From positions 1-33,098 of the forward strand of contig NZ_MVDO01000003.1 of the NCBI RefSeq assembly GCF_002006755.1: a stretch of 33,098 bases of DNA. Reading direction: 5' to 3'. The DNA comes from Wohlfahrtiimonas larvae (lineage in GTDB: Bacteria; Pseudomonadota; Gammaproteobacteria; Cardiobacteriales; Wohlfahrtiimonadaceae). Shown piece by piece: positions 22,231 through 30,477 of the stretch; positions within the stretch are counted from its first letter, which is position 1, and every line of letters starts with the position of its first letter. The notes under the pieces were generated by a model that saw nothing but the letters and a program-made list of their open reading frames with translations, searched no databases and was not told where the DNA came from. The position numbers and the translations under genes were made by a program.

Positions 22231-22743
22231 ATGAATTTAAAAGATTATATTATTAGTATTCCAAATTACCCATTGCCAGGTGTTATCTTTAGAGATATTT
22301 CTCCATTATTAGGTAATGGTGATGCTTATGGTTATGCAACCAACCAAATTGTTGAATTTGCTAAATCTAAGGGCGTTCAAAAAATTGTTGGTCCTGAAGC
22401 ACGTGGTTTTATTGTAGGATGTCCTGTTGCTTATGCATTGAATATTGGTTTTGTCCCTGCGCGTAAGAAAGGAAAATTGCCAAGAGAAACAGAATGTATC
22501 GAATATTCTTTAGAATATGGATCAGCATTCATTGAGTTGCATAAAGATGCAATTCAGCCGGGTGAAAAAATACTGATTTGTGATGATTTGTTAGCGACCG
22601 GTGGTACAATTGCAGCTACTATCCAATTAGTTGAAAAATTGGGTGCTGAGGTAGTGGGATGTGCATTTTTAGTTGAATTAACAGAATTAAAAGGCCGTGA
22701 TAAAATTAATGGCTATGACATTGTTGCATTGATGGATTTTTAA
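22231..22743 (+). CDS. apt: Adenine phosphoribosyltransferase
   Basis: A 170-residue purine-salvage enzyme that forms AMP from adenine and PRPP. The PRPP-binding motif is [13 protein letters not shown] (about 114-126). The RDISPLL segment (21-27) and the GPEARGF loop are typical. E. coli Apt has 183 residues. It is the last gene of the ffs-dnaX-ybaB-recR-hinT cluster; in E. coli apt instead lies just upstream of dnaX. Confidence 0.95.
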   Translation: MNLKDYIISIPNYPLPGVIFRDISPLLGNGDAYGYATNQIVEFAKSKGVQKIVGPEARGFIVGCPVAYALNIGFVPARKKGKLPRETECIEYSLEYGSAFIELHKDAIQPGEKILICDDLLATGGTIAATIQLVEKLGAEVVGCAFLVELTELKGRDKINGYDIVALMDF

Positions 22744-22764
22744 ATTATCTAGGCAGCAGATTTA

Positions 22765-25230
22765 TTGATTAATGATTGGATATTTCCTTTGAAAAATATA
22801 AGCCAACGAAAAAAAATATATATTGCGCTTATCTTGGGCTTAGCTCAGGCACCTGTTATGGCAAAAGCACCACCATCAGGTGCTTTTGGTGCATGTAGAA
22901 TTAGCCCTCTGGCTGAATATGTCCAGCCATCTAATGATAAAACAGATAATGATACAATCTATTTATCAGGAAAATATGCTGATAGTAGCGAAGATTACGC
23001 AAATATTCGTGAAGAGATTATTGCGTATTATGGTAATGCTCGTATTGATGCCGATCATCTAGTGTTAGATCGGAAAAAGAATATCTTAAAAGGTAATGAT
23101 CAAAGTATTCGTTACTCATCAGATTCTGCAGTGATTGAATCTGATAGTTTCACTTCATATTTAAATAATCGTGAATATGAAGGTGAAAATGTTACTTATT
23201 ATATGCATCAAATTGAAGCACAGGGTAAGGCGCGTTATGCAATTAACCGTCAGAATGATAAAACCTCTGATTTTGAGCAAGTGACATATTCAACTTGCCC
23301 TGTAGGTACTGAAGTTTGGCAATTATCGTCGGAAGAGTTGCATTTAGATGAAGAAAGTGGGCGAGGTATTGCTCGTCATGCAAAACTATCTTTATTTGGT
23401 GTTCCAGTATTATATTCACCATATTTTTCATTCCCTATTGATGATCGTAGGCAAAGTGGTTTCTTATTTCCAATGATTTCATTGGATAAAGATGGAGGGT
23501 TCTCCATTAGAACGCCATATTATTTAAATATTGCCCCAAATTTTGATATGACATTAATCCCGGGATTTTATACAAAACGAGGATTAATTTTAGGTGCTGA
23601 AGCTCGTTATTTAAATGAATGGCAGCATTCAACATTGGGTTTGGAAGTCTTGCCACACGATAGAGCGTTTAGAAAGTATCAAGGTGTTGAAGCAAATCAT
23701 GCCCTATCTGAAGGCAATCCTTTTTATAAGAAAGATAGTTCTACTCGATGGTCAGTATCTTTTGATCAGCAATTAAACTTACTGCCAAAATTAAGAGGGC
23801 GCATATTATTTCAACAGGTTTCTGATGATAAGTATGCAGAAGATATTCAGGATGCAGTTGGGCTATTGACTAAAACCAACTTAGAGCGTATTGCTGAATT
23901 AACTTATTCTGATGAAAATTGGCAAAGCACTTTGAGATTTCAACATTTCCAAATATTGGATCGTGATGTTATTCCAAATGACCCTTATGCACGTATGCCC
24001 CAATTATTATTCAATGGTAATTGGATCACAGAGAATGGGATTTTTTATGGTGCATATGGTGAAGCTGTTAATTTTACAACAAATGTTTCTCGTAATGCGC
24101 CAGATCGACCTAAGTCAGCGATACGATTGGATTTAATGCCATATATTGGATTTAGAATAGAAAATTCATGGGGCTTTTTTGAGCCTAAGTTGGCTTATCG
24201 TTTTACACATTATGATCTTAACTATCAAAGTTTTGCCGGTTATCAAAGGCCGAATCAAATAGATTCTATACATAGAAGCTTACCTATTTTTAGTATTGAT
24301 ACGGGAGTTGTTCTAGAGCGAGATACGCAGTTTAAGAGTTTATTTGGTGGTGGTAATTTTGTTCAGACTTTAGAACCTAGATTATTTTATTTGTATGTTC
24401 CTTATCGAAATCAATCTAATATTCCGATTTTTGATACAGGTTCAGTTACGCCTAGTTTTGATAGTTTATTTGCGACAAATCAATTTACAGGCGCAGATCG
24501 TCAAAGCAATGCTAATCAAATTACAGCAGCTTTAACAACAAGATTCATTAATGAAGATACAGGTGTAGAGCATCTTAGATTGTCAGCAGGGCAAATTTAT
24601 TATATTGATGATCCAAGAATTACTACTGGTAAAGATTTACCTTCCAAAGGGGAGTGTTATCGGGATAATTTTAATGCTATAGATGTCGGCGAGCGTTGTC
24701 GTAGAAGCCGTAATTCTGAATGGTTTGTGGAAAGTAATGTTCAGTTAACTCAGGATTTTTCAGGAAAAGTGACATGGCAATGGTCGCCTGATAGTAAGAA
24801 AACGACACGTTTGTCATATGATTTAAGGTATCAACCAGAGGAACGTAAAATCATTAATATTGGTCAGAGATATTATCGTGATCCGAACTATAGTAATGAT
24901 TATATTACTCATCAAATAGATTTAACATCTTATTGGGAAGTGAGCAGTAACTGGGCAGTTGTAGGAAGATATAACTATTCTTTGGAAGAGAATAAGTTGA
25001 ATGACTCATTTGTTGGTTTTGAATATAGTGATTGTTGTGTTGCAACACGTGTTGCAGCGAGATACTATCGAAATAATATCTATGATAAAAGTAAAGAGTG
25101 GAAAGCATATTTGCAATTTGAACTCAAAGGGTTAGGAAATTTTGGTCCAAATACTGATACTTTATGGAGAGAGAGTATTTATGGATATCAAACACATAGT
25201 TTAGGTCGAAATCCAAAACAATCCTTTTAA
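22765..25230 (+). CDS. lptD: LPS-assembly outer-membrane protein LptD
   Basis: An 821-residue outer-membrane beta-barrel that, with LptE, inserts lipopolysaccharide into the outer leaflet. A signal peptide ends near VMAKA (about residue 35). The periplasmic OstA/LptA-like domain spans about 70-175 and the barrel follows. The disulfide cysteines match the E. coli pattern: Cys44, Cys178 and the adjacent pair Cys757-Cys758. Two further cysteines, Cys631 and Cys645, lie in what should be a barrel loop. No ATG fits upstream of the signal peptide. The start is TTG at 22765 (weak AGG upstream) or TTG at 22789 (GGA eight bases upstream), the latter giving a more typical signal peptide. SurA does not follow; a terminator does. 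Confidence 0.94.
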   Translation: MINDWIFPLKNISQRKKIYIALILGLAQAPVMAKAPPSGAFGACRISPLAEYVQPSNDKTDNDTIYLSGKYADSSEDYANIREEIIAYYGNARIDADHLVLDRKKNILKGNDQSIRYSSDSAVIESDSFTSYLNNREYEGENVTYYMHQIEAQGKARYAINRQNDKTSDFEQVTYSTCPVGTEVWQLSSEELHLDEESGRGIARHAKLSLFGVPVLYSPYFSFPIDDRRQSGFLFPMISLDKDGGFSIRTPYYLNIAPNFDMTLIPGFYTKRGLILGAEARYLNEWQHSTLGLEVLPHDRAFRKYQGVEANHALSEGNPFYKKDSSTRWSVSFDQQLNLLPKLRGRILFQQVSDDKYAEDIQDAVGLLTKTNLERIAELTYSDENWQSTLRFQHFQILDRDVIPNDPYARMPQLLFNGNWITENGIFYGAYGEAVNFTTNVSRNAPDRPKSAIRLDLMPYIGFRIENSWGFFEPKLAYRFTHYDLNYQSFAGYQRPNQIDSIHRSLPIFSIDTGVVLERDTQFKSLFGGGNFVQTLEPRLFYLYVPYRNQSNIPIFDTGSVTPSFDSLFATNQFTGADRQSNANQITAALTTRFINEDTGVEHLRLSAGQIYYIDDPRITTGKDLPSKGECYRDNFNAIDVGERCRRSRNSEWFVESNVQLTQDFSGKVTWQWSPDSKKTTRLSYDLRYQPEERKIINIGQRYYRDPNYSNDYITHQIDLTSYWEVSSNWAVVGRYNYSLEENKLNDSFVGFEYSDCCVATRVAARYYRNNIYDKSKEWKAYLQFELKGLGNFGPNTDTLWRESIYGYQTHSLGRNPKQSF

Positions 25231-25240
25231 ACTGATCAAT

Positions 25241-25270
25241 AAAAAACCAAGTACTAAACTTGGTTTTTTT
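25241..25270. terminator. Bidirectional terminator between lptD and mnmA
   Basis: AAAAAACCAAGT (25241-25252) pairs with ACTTGGTTTTTT (25258-25269) around a 5-nt loop, with A and T runs outside. It serves both convergent genes. Confidence 0.94.
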
Positions 25271-25288
25271 ATTGTGAGCTAATTATAA

Positions 25289-26386
25289 TTAACGTTCTAT
25301 GATGGCACCACCTAGGCAGATATCATCATGATAAAAGACAATGGATTGTCCAGGTGTTACTGCTCGTTGAGGATCTTTGAAGGCAACAAAAATACGACCA
25401 TCTTCTATAAATTGAATAGAGCACTCTTCATCTTGTTGGCGATAACGAATTTTTGCGGTAAGGTTATGATTGATGTTTTCGAGATCAATATTGGTATTAA
25501 TCCAATGAACATCACGTGCGGTAAGCGATTGTTTATATAAAGCCTTATGCTCTCCTTGCGCAACAATGACACGATTGTTTTCAATATCTTTGTCTACTAC
25601 AAACCAAGGTTCGCCAGATGAGTTTTTCATACCACCAATATGCAATCCTTTACGTTGGCCTATTGTATAGAAAGATAGCCCTTGGTGCTCCCCAATTTTT
25701 TCACCATCAACTGTTACCATATCTCCTGGTTTAGATGCAATATATTGGCTAATAAACTCATTGAAATCGCGCTCACCAATAAAACAAATACCTGTCGAGT
25801 CTTTTTTATCATAAGTAATGAGCTTGTGTTGTAAAGCTAATTCACGTACTTGAGGTTTTTCTAGATCACCAATAGGGAAGAGTGCATTTTTTATTTGAGA
25901 TTGACTCAATAAATGCAAAAAGTAGCTTTGGTCTTTATTATTATCTAGGCCTTTGAGTAGATAGGTTTGTCCATCTTTACGTATTGTCCGAGCATAGTGG
26001 CCTGTTGCGATATAATCAGCTCCCATTTCATTGGCATAATCTAAAAAGGCTTTAAACTTGATCTCTTTATTGCATAAAACATCAGGGTTAGGGGTTAATC
26101 CCATTTTTAATGTTTCTAGAAAATAGGCAAAAACACGTTCTTTGTAGTTTTCTACAAAATTAACCTTATGCAAAGGAATACCCAATGTATCACAGACTTT
26201 CTGGGCATCTTTGACATCTTCTTCGGCGGAGCAATAGCCCGTTTCAAAATTATCTTCCCAGTTTTTCATAAATACGCCATGAACATCTGCTCCTTGTTCT
26301 TTTAATAACAATGCTGCAACAGATGAATCAACACCGCCAGACATACCGACGATGATACGTTTACCTTTAATATTTTCTTGAATCAT
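25289..26386 (-). CDS. mnmA: tRNA-specific 2-thiouridylase MnmA
   Basis: A 365-residue enzyme that puts sulfur on C2 of wobble U34 in Lys, Glu and Gln tRNAs. The ATP pyrophosphatase loop SGGVDSS is at residues 16-22. The catalytic pair is Cys105 (PDVLCNKEIKF) and Cys201 (DSTGICFIGERDF), matching Cys102 and Cys199 of E. coli (368 residues). The ATG is 2 nt from the stop of the small membrane protein gene upstream, so translation is probably coupled. With cmoA/cmoB it makes two wobble-uridine modification systems in this window. Confidence 0.96.
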   Translation of the reverse strand: MIQENIKGKRIIVGMSGGVDSSVAALLLKEQGADVHGVFMKNWEDNFETGYCSAEEDVKDAQKVCDTLGIPLHKVNFVENYKERVFAYFLETLKMGLTPNPDVLCNKEIKFKAFLDYANEMGADYIATGHYARTIRKDGQTYLLKGLDNNKDQSYFLHLLSQSQIKNALFPIGDLEKPQVRELALQHKLITYDKKDSTGICFIGERDFNEFISQYIASKPGDMVTVDGEKIGEHQGLSFYTIGQRKGLHIGGMKNSSGEPWFVVDKDIENNRVIVAQGEHKALYKQSLTARDVHWINTNIDLENINHNLTAKIRYRQQDEECSIQFIEDGRIFVAFKDPQRAVTPGQSIVFYHDDICLGGAIIER

Positions 26387-26388
26387 GT

Positions 26389-26751
26389 TTACTCTGCTGA
26401 ATCTTCTGATGAATCGTTTGTGGAGTTTCCGCGAATTCTTTCATACGGAACATAGGTTGGTTTACCATTTTTACCAACACCAAATTCTATTTGACACTGA
26501 CCATTAATCCAATCATATTTGGTGTCTTTGTTTAAACTGTGACCATTGTATGAGCATTTAACATTATTATAAATAGGCTTAATACATATTAAAATGATCA
26601 CTGCAAACATTAATGTTTCTAAAAGGATGAAGGTTTTTTTCTTGTGCCAGATAAAGAAGAAAATGGGGATTTCTTTATGTTTTGCATATGCAACAAAAGC
26701 ACCGATGATAATAACTAAACCGATGAATTGAAATAATAAAAAGAAATGCAA
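26389..26751 (-). CDS. Small two-helix membrane protein upstream of mnmA, function unknown
   Basis: A 120-residue protein I do not recognise. Two hydrophobic segments (about 4-22 and 41-59) are joined by a Lys/His-rich loop (KHKEIPIFFFIWHKKK), which should be cytoplasmic and put both ends in the periplasm. The C-terminal part has two cysteines (Cys66, Cys86) that could form a disulfide, and a Ser/Asp/Glu tail. The start is TTG at 26751, supported by AAGGAG five bases upstream (26757-26762); no ATG is available nearby. It ends 2 nt before mnmA, so it probably shares its message. Confidence 0.7.
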   Translation of the reverse strand: MHFFLLFQFIGLVIIIGAFVAYAKHKEIPIFFFIWHKKKTFILLETLMFAVIILICIKPIYNNVKCSYNGHSLNKDTKYDWINGQCQIEFGVGKNGKPTYVPYERIRGNSTNDSSEDSAE

Positions 26752-26849
26752 GGTGGCTCCTTTATGGAATCTACAAATAATTAGTCACAATTTTACCATC
26801 ATTTGATCTAGAATGAGAGAACTCAATAACATTTATAAGAGGATATGGA

Positions 26850-27281
26850 ATGTTAACAATTGAACAAATGAATAATCATACACGTAAAACTTTGGTGGGC
26901 CATTTGGGGATTGAATTCACTGTAAGTGAAGATGGTTATGTAGAAGCTACGATGCCAGTAGATGAAAGAACTATTCAATCTTATGGTTATTTGCATGGAG
27001 GAGCAACGATCGCATTAGCTGAGACAGTCGCGGGTGTTGGGACATTTAGCATTGCTTTACCCGAAAAAAGCTGTGTAGGAATGCAGATTAGTGCAAGCCA
27101 TATATCATCTGCGCGTATCGGAGAAACAGTTGTGGCAAAAGGTAGTATTGTACATCGTGGTAAAAGTACCCATGTATGGGATGTCAATATCTATGCTATG
27201 GATGATGATCGATTGATTTCAACAATTCGAGTGACGAATGCAATTATTAAAAATCGTAATCCTGACGTATTTTCATCTTAA
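26850..27281 (+). CDS. Hotdog-fold acyl-CoA thioesterase (MenI/YdiI-EntH type)
   Basis: A 143-residue PaaI-family thioesterase. It resembles E. coli YdiI (MenI) and EntH along its length: ATMPVDERTIQSYGYLHGGA around His49-Gly50-Gly51, then the catalytic Glu58 in LAETVAGVG. MenI releases DHNA from DHNA-CoA in menaquinone synthesis, and EntH proofreads enterobactin synthesis. No men or ent genes are nearby, so the substrate is not fixed. The ATG follows AGAGGA. It is convergent with the imelysin-like gene, with only 9 bp between the stop codons. Confidence 0.87.
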   Translation: MLTIEQMNNHTRKTLVGHLGIEFTVSEDGYVEATMPVDERTIQSYGYLHGGATIALAETVAGVGTFSIALPEKSCVGMQISASHISSARIGETVVAKGSIVHRGKSTHVWDVNIYAMDDDRLISTIRVTNAIIKNRNPDVFSS

Positions 27282-27291
27282 AACTTAAGAT
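27275..27291. other. Small hairpin spanning two convergent stop codons
   Basis: ATCTTAA (27275-27281) pairs with TTAAGAT (27285-27291) around a 3-nt loop. It covers the stop of the thioesterase gene and the edge of the stop of the imelysin-like gene. It has no T-run and is at best a weak terminator. Confidence 0.3.
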
Positions 27292-28100
27292 TACTCGGTC
27301 AGTTGTGAAGATATTTGCTCATTTACTTGTATTAAAAGTTCAGATAAGCGTTGAACCTCTTGATGGATTAAAGTTTTATCTGAATCTTTTAAATTAGCAT
27401 AAGGTTGATAAATGTCTTCAAATAAATATGTATCTAAAATTGCATAAATTCTATCTTCAGTTTGATTGATATCAGCAATAAGTGATGGGGGGATAAAGTT
27501 CTGTGTTTGATTTATGATGAGGCGAATACCTTCTAAGTTAGCAGCAACTTCTCCTAAGCCTGATCCACTATATGAGCTATCATAACCTGGTAGTTTATGG
27601 GTCAATATCTGATGAGTAAAGACAGGTAGAATGGCCAGCATATCTTGTGGCGTAATATTCTGTTGTTGCATCATATTTATGACGAAACGAAGATTACTGA
27701 GTAATTTTTGTGTTTCCACGAATGCTCTAACTGGATCTGGTTGGACAAATAGTGCATATTCAATGGCATGAAATCCTACAAAACCTAGTGATTGTGTATC
27801 TTTAGGTAATTGTTCAATGTGGGTATCCACAAGGTTATTAAGACCTGGGGTCAATAAAACTAAGGGGCGTGCTGATTCATATTGATAATGTGCCTTAATA
27901 TAATCTTCTTTAACTGTTTTGTATCGACCTGCTTCTAATTTGCGTGATAAACGCTCTAATAGTTCTTCTGCATTTTTAAGTCGTTCGATTGAGTATCGAG
28001 TATATTGTTTGGTAGCCACCTCCATAGAATTGGGCGGACTCTTGGCAAGAGCTGAAGAGATGGTTAAGAGTAGCATTGAACACAATATGATATATTTCAA
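27291..28100 (-). CDS. Imelysin/EfeO-like (M75) periplasmic protein
   Basis: A 269-residue exported protein. The signal peptide at residues 1-19 ends ALA, with no lipobox. The mature part matches the EfeM/EfeO (peptidase M75, imelysin) family: a helical domain with the HxxE motif His111-Ala-Ile-Glu114 in GFHAIEYALF, and a later segment GLGEVAANLEGIR typical of the second half. Such proteins bind iron or other metals in the periplasm, usually beside the EfeU permease and EfeB peroxidase. Neither is adjacent here, and the N-terminal cupredoxin domain of E. coli EfeO is absent, so it is an EfeM-like orphan. Peptidase activity is not expected. Confidence 0.78.
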   Translation of the reverse strand: MKYIILCSMLLLTISSALAKSPPNSMEVATKQYTRYSIERLKNAEELLERLSRKLEAGRYKTVKEDYIKAHYQYESARPLVLLTPGLNNLVDTHIEQLPKDTQSLGFVGFHAIEYALFVQPDPVRAFVETQKLLSNLRFVINMMQQQNITPQDMLAILPVFTHQILTHKLPGYDSSYSGSGLGEVAANLEGIRLIINQTQNFIPPSLIADINQTEDRIYAILDTYLFEDIYQPYANLKDSDKTLIHQEVQRLSELLIQVNEQISSQLTE

Positions 28101-28180
28101 GGTTGCTCCTAAGAAAGAGTAATGAGATAGTTTTAGTTTGAAAGATTATTTGTACTACCTTGATACTGTTATATCATATA

Positions 28181-28208
28181 AAAAAATCTCCTGGTTGAGG
28201 AGATTTTT
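28181..28208 (-). terminator. Terminator after the uracil permease gene
   Basis: AAAAATCTCCT (28182-28192) pairs with AGGAGATTTTT (28198-28208) around GGTTG. Read on the minus strand the stem is followed by a run of seven U, 30 bp after the permease stop. Confidence 0.9.
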
Positions 28209-28237
28209 GTCATTAATGTATTGTATGTATAAAATAT

Positions 28238-29500
28238 CTATGATGAATGTTCTTGGTTTTTAGGTTCAGGCAGGATTAGATTTAATACAATAGCTAAAAC
28301 AGCTGCTAAGCCAACACCAGCAAATGGGAAGCTGCCGATATTGATCGTATAACCACCAACACCTGTGATCAATGTTGCACTGATGATCACTAAGTTGCGA
28401 GGAATCATGATGTCTATTTTTGCATCAATTAAAGTTTTTAATCCGATACTAGCAATCGTACCAAATAATAAAATCATGATGCCACCCATAACAGGCAATG
28501 GAATGGAATTTAAGAACGCATTAAATTTACCCATAAACGCCATAGCAATTGCAAAAATTGCGGCATAAGTCATAATTTTAGGATTATCATTTTTTGTGAT
28601 CATCACAGCACCAGTTACTTCGCCATAAGTTGTGACAGGTGGCCCACCAATTAGACCTGCGACACAAACACCTAAGCCATCACCTGCTAATGTTTTATCT
28701 AAACCTGGTTCTTTTGTGAAGTCTTTACCTGTAACTTTACTGATCGCCATGATGCCACCAATGTGTTCAATTGCAGGGGCAATTGCAACAGGTAACATGA
28801 ATAAAGCCGCTAGCCAGTTGACTTCAGGTTTATGAAACTCAGGTACTGCAAACCACGCGGCATTAGCCAATGTTTCTAGATGCAAAATATTTTCACCATT
28901 ATTAAAGGAGGCAGATAACCCAGTTAAATCAGCAAGAAGCGCCAATATATAACCTGCAAAAATACCACCTAAAATGGGGATTAAACGGAACAAACCTTTA
29001 CCAAAAATTGTGATGATCACAGTGACAGCAAAGGTTGCAATGGATAGTGAAATTGCCAATGTGTCATTCATGATAGCTTGGCCACCACTAATACCCATAG
29101 CCATTTGTGTTGCGGTCACTGCAACGGATAAGCCAATCACCATAATAACAGGGCCTATTACAACGGCTGGTATTAATGTATTCACTAAACCAATACCACG
29201 CCAGCGAATGATAAGGGCGAATACAAAATACATAAAGCCTGCGGCAAATAAACCAAACATTGTTGCACCCATTCCCCAAGTTTGTAAGGAGAAAATGATC
29301 GGTGCAATGAATGCAAAAGAAGAGCCTAGAAAGATAGGAACTTTGCGTTTAGTAATGAGTTGGAAAAGTAGAGTGCCTATCCCCGCGCCTAAAAGCGCCA
29401 TGGATGGATTTAAGCCGGTTAATAATGGTACTAATACCATTGCACCGAATGCAACAAATAGAATTTGTACGCCTGAGATCAGATCTTTAATGGGCTGCAC
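28238..29500 (-). CDS. uraA: Uracil permease, NCS2 (nucleobase:cation symporter-2) family
   Basis: A 420-residue inner-membrane transporter with about 14 membrane segments in two inverted repeats, importing a nucleobase with protons. Family motifs include the N-terminal FGAMVLVPLLTG, Glu245 in APAIEHIGG and Glu294 in GPPVTTYGEVTGA. These two glutamates correspond to Glu241 and Glu290, which bind uracil in E. coli UraA. The E. coli His245 position appears to be glycine here, so exact substrate choice is less certain. The start is GTG at 29500 with AGGAG eight bases upstream. The leader RNA is described separately. Confidence 0.86.
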   Translation of the reverse strand: MQPIKDLISGVQILFVAFGAMVLVPLLTGLNPSMALLGAGIGTLLFQLITKRKVPIFLGSSFAFIAPIIFSLQTWGMGATMFGLFAAGFMYFVFALIIRWRGIGLVNTLIPAVVIGPVIMVIGLSVAVTATQMAMGISGGQAIMNDTLAISLSIATFAVTVIITIFGKGLFRLIPILGGIFAGYILALLADLTGLSASFNNGENILHLETLANAAWFAVPEFHKPEVNWLAALFMLPVAIAPAIEHIGGIMAISKVTGKDFTKEPGLDKTLAGDGLGVCVAGLIGGPPVTTYGEVTGAVMITKNDNPKIMTYAAIFAIAMAFMGKFNAFLNSIPLPVMGGIMILLFGTIASIGLKTLIDAKIDIMIPRNLVIISATLITGVGGYTINIGSFPFAGVGLAAVLAIVLNLILPEPKNQEHSS

Positions 29501-29504
29501 AACA

Positions 29505-29552
29505 CACGCTCCTGTGAGATTTTATGAGGAAGAAAAAGCGTGCAGTAGTATA
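29505..29552 (-). promoter_or_regulatory. uraA promoter and structured leader
   Basis: On the minus strand an extended -10 (TGATATACT, hexamer 29547-29552) predicts a start near 29541. The transcript would begin close to ACGC followed by five U. The segment CACGCT (minus strand of 29537-29542) can pair with AGCGTG (minus strand of 29505-29510), which overlaps the last two bases of the AGGAG ribosome-binding site (29509-29513). This could tie translation or start-site slippage to pyrimidine supply, as with E. coli upp-uraA and codBA. It is an inference from sequence only. Confidence 0.4.
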
Positions 29553-29566
29553 TCACCAATCATTTT

Positions 29567-29590
29567 ATTGTTAGGCAAAAATCTAACAAT
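29567..29590. repeat. Inverted repeat upstream of uraA
   Basis: ATTGTTAG (29567-29574) pairs with CTAACAAT (29583-29590) around an 8-nt spacer, just upstream of the predicted uraA -10. It is in position to be an operator. Confidence 0.35.
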
Positions 29591-29687
29591 ATTCAAGGAT
29601 TAATAAAGTATTTTAATATAGAAGACTGAGCGTTATGCTGACTTAATGCTATAATTTTTAACTTTATTAATAATATGTAGAATTAGC

Positions 29688-30476
29688 ATGATCATCTTAT
29701 CCCGTCAAAAAACAATCATTATATTGCTTGCAATCTTACAGTTAACTTTAATACCTATTGTGCTTTGGTTAGCTGATTGGCAGTGGTCGTTAGATAATAC
29801 ATTTAATGGATTAGACCAATTTCTATTTTGGGTGACACAATCTGGGACAGCTATTGTTTATGCATTCTTGACTTGTGTATTTTTACTAATAATTTTATCA
29901 CTGTTTGCATGGCATAAAACTCATTGGGTCATTATCGCAATGACTGCGTTTATTTTGTTAATAAGTACTCAGGTTGTTAAAACAGCATTGAAATCTTTTT
30001 ATAAAGAACCACGCCCATATACTAGTTACTTAGTAGAGCAGGGCGTTGATTTAGATAAGTTTTATCAAGAAATTAGATCAGTTAGGTCAGAAATTGTCAA
30101 AAATAGTGTTCAATCTCAGGTAAACATGCCTGATTATTTAAAAAAACATTGGGAAAAAGAAGTGGGCTATTCATTTCCATCAGGGCATGTTGCATTTGCT
30201 GTGACTTGGTTGATGATTTTTATTTTAATTTTACCTATGAATCGTAAGCGCGATTGGGCAATCGTTTTTGTTATTTTTATTTGGACTATATTGATGATCG
30301 TTAGTCGGATTCGGTTTGGTATGCATTATCCAATAGATGTGTTTGTCAGCACATTATATGTGCCAATCATTTGTCTGATTTATGCTAAGTTAACACAATG
30401 CTCTCGATTAGAGCCGTATTTTGATCGTTTACAGAATTTGCATGATCAAATACTTTCATACATCATACGGAGGTAA
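29688..30476 (+). CDS. pgpB: PAP2-family membrane phosphatase (PgpB-like)
   Basis: A 262-residue inner-membrane lipid phosphatase with about six membrane helices. The three PAP2 motifs are present: K-x6-R-P at about 102-110 (FYKEPRP), P-S-G-H at 164-167, and S-R-x5-H-x3-D at 206-217. The long periplasmic loop between motifs 1 and 2 (about 112-160) resembles PgpB of E. coli (254 residues), which dephosphorylates phosphatidylglycerophosphate and undecaprenyl pyrophosphate. The ribosome-binding site is weak. The stop lies 1 nt before the yaaA start. Confidence 0.85.
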   Translation: MIILSRQKTIIILLAILQLTLIPIVLWLADWQWSLDNTFNGLDQFLFWVTQSGTAIVYAFLTCVFLLIILSLFAWHKTHWVIIAMTAFILLISTQVVKTALKSFYKEPRPYTSYLVEQGVDLDKFYQEIRSVRSEIVKNSVQSQVNMPDYLKKHWEKEVGYSFPSGHVAFAVTWLMIFILILPMNRKRDWAIVFVIFIWTILMIVSRIRFGMHYPIDVFVSTLYVPIICLIYAKLTQCSRLEPYFDRLQNLHDQILSYIIRR

Positions 30477-30477
30477 T

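Noticed and set aside
28974-29603. 209-codon frame opposite uraA
   Set aside because: It is antisense to a clear permease; its composition reflects the complement of membrane-helix codons.
30421-30477. Longer yaaA reading frame inside pgpB
   Set aside because: GGAGG lies right before the ATG at 30478, and the family begins there.
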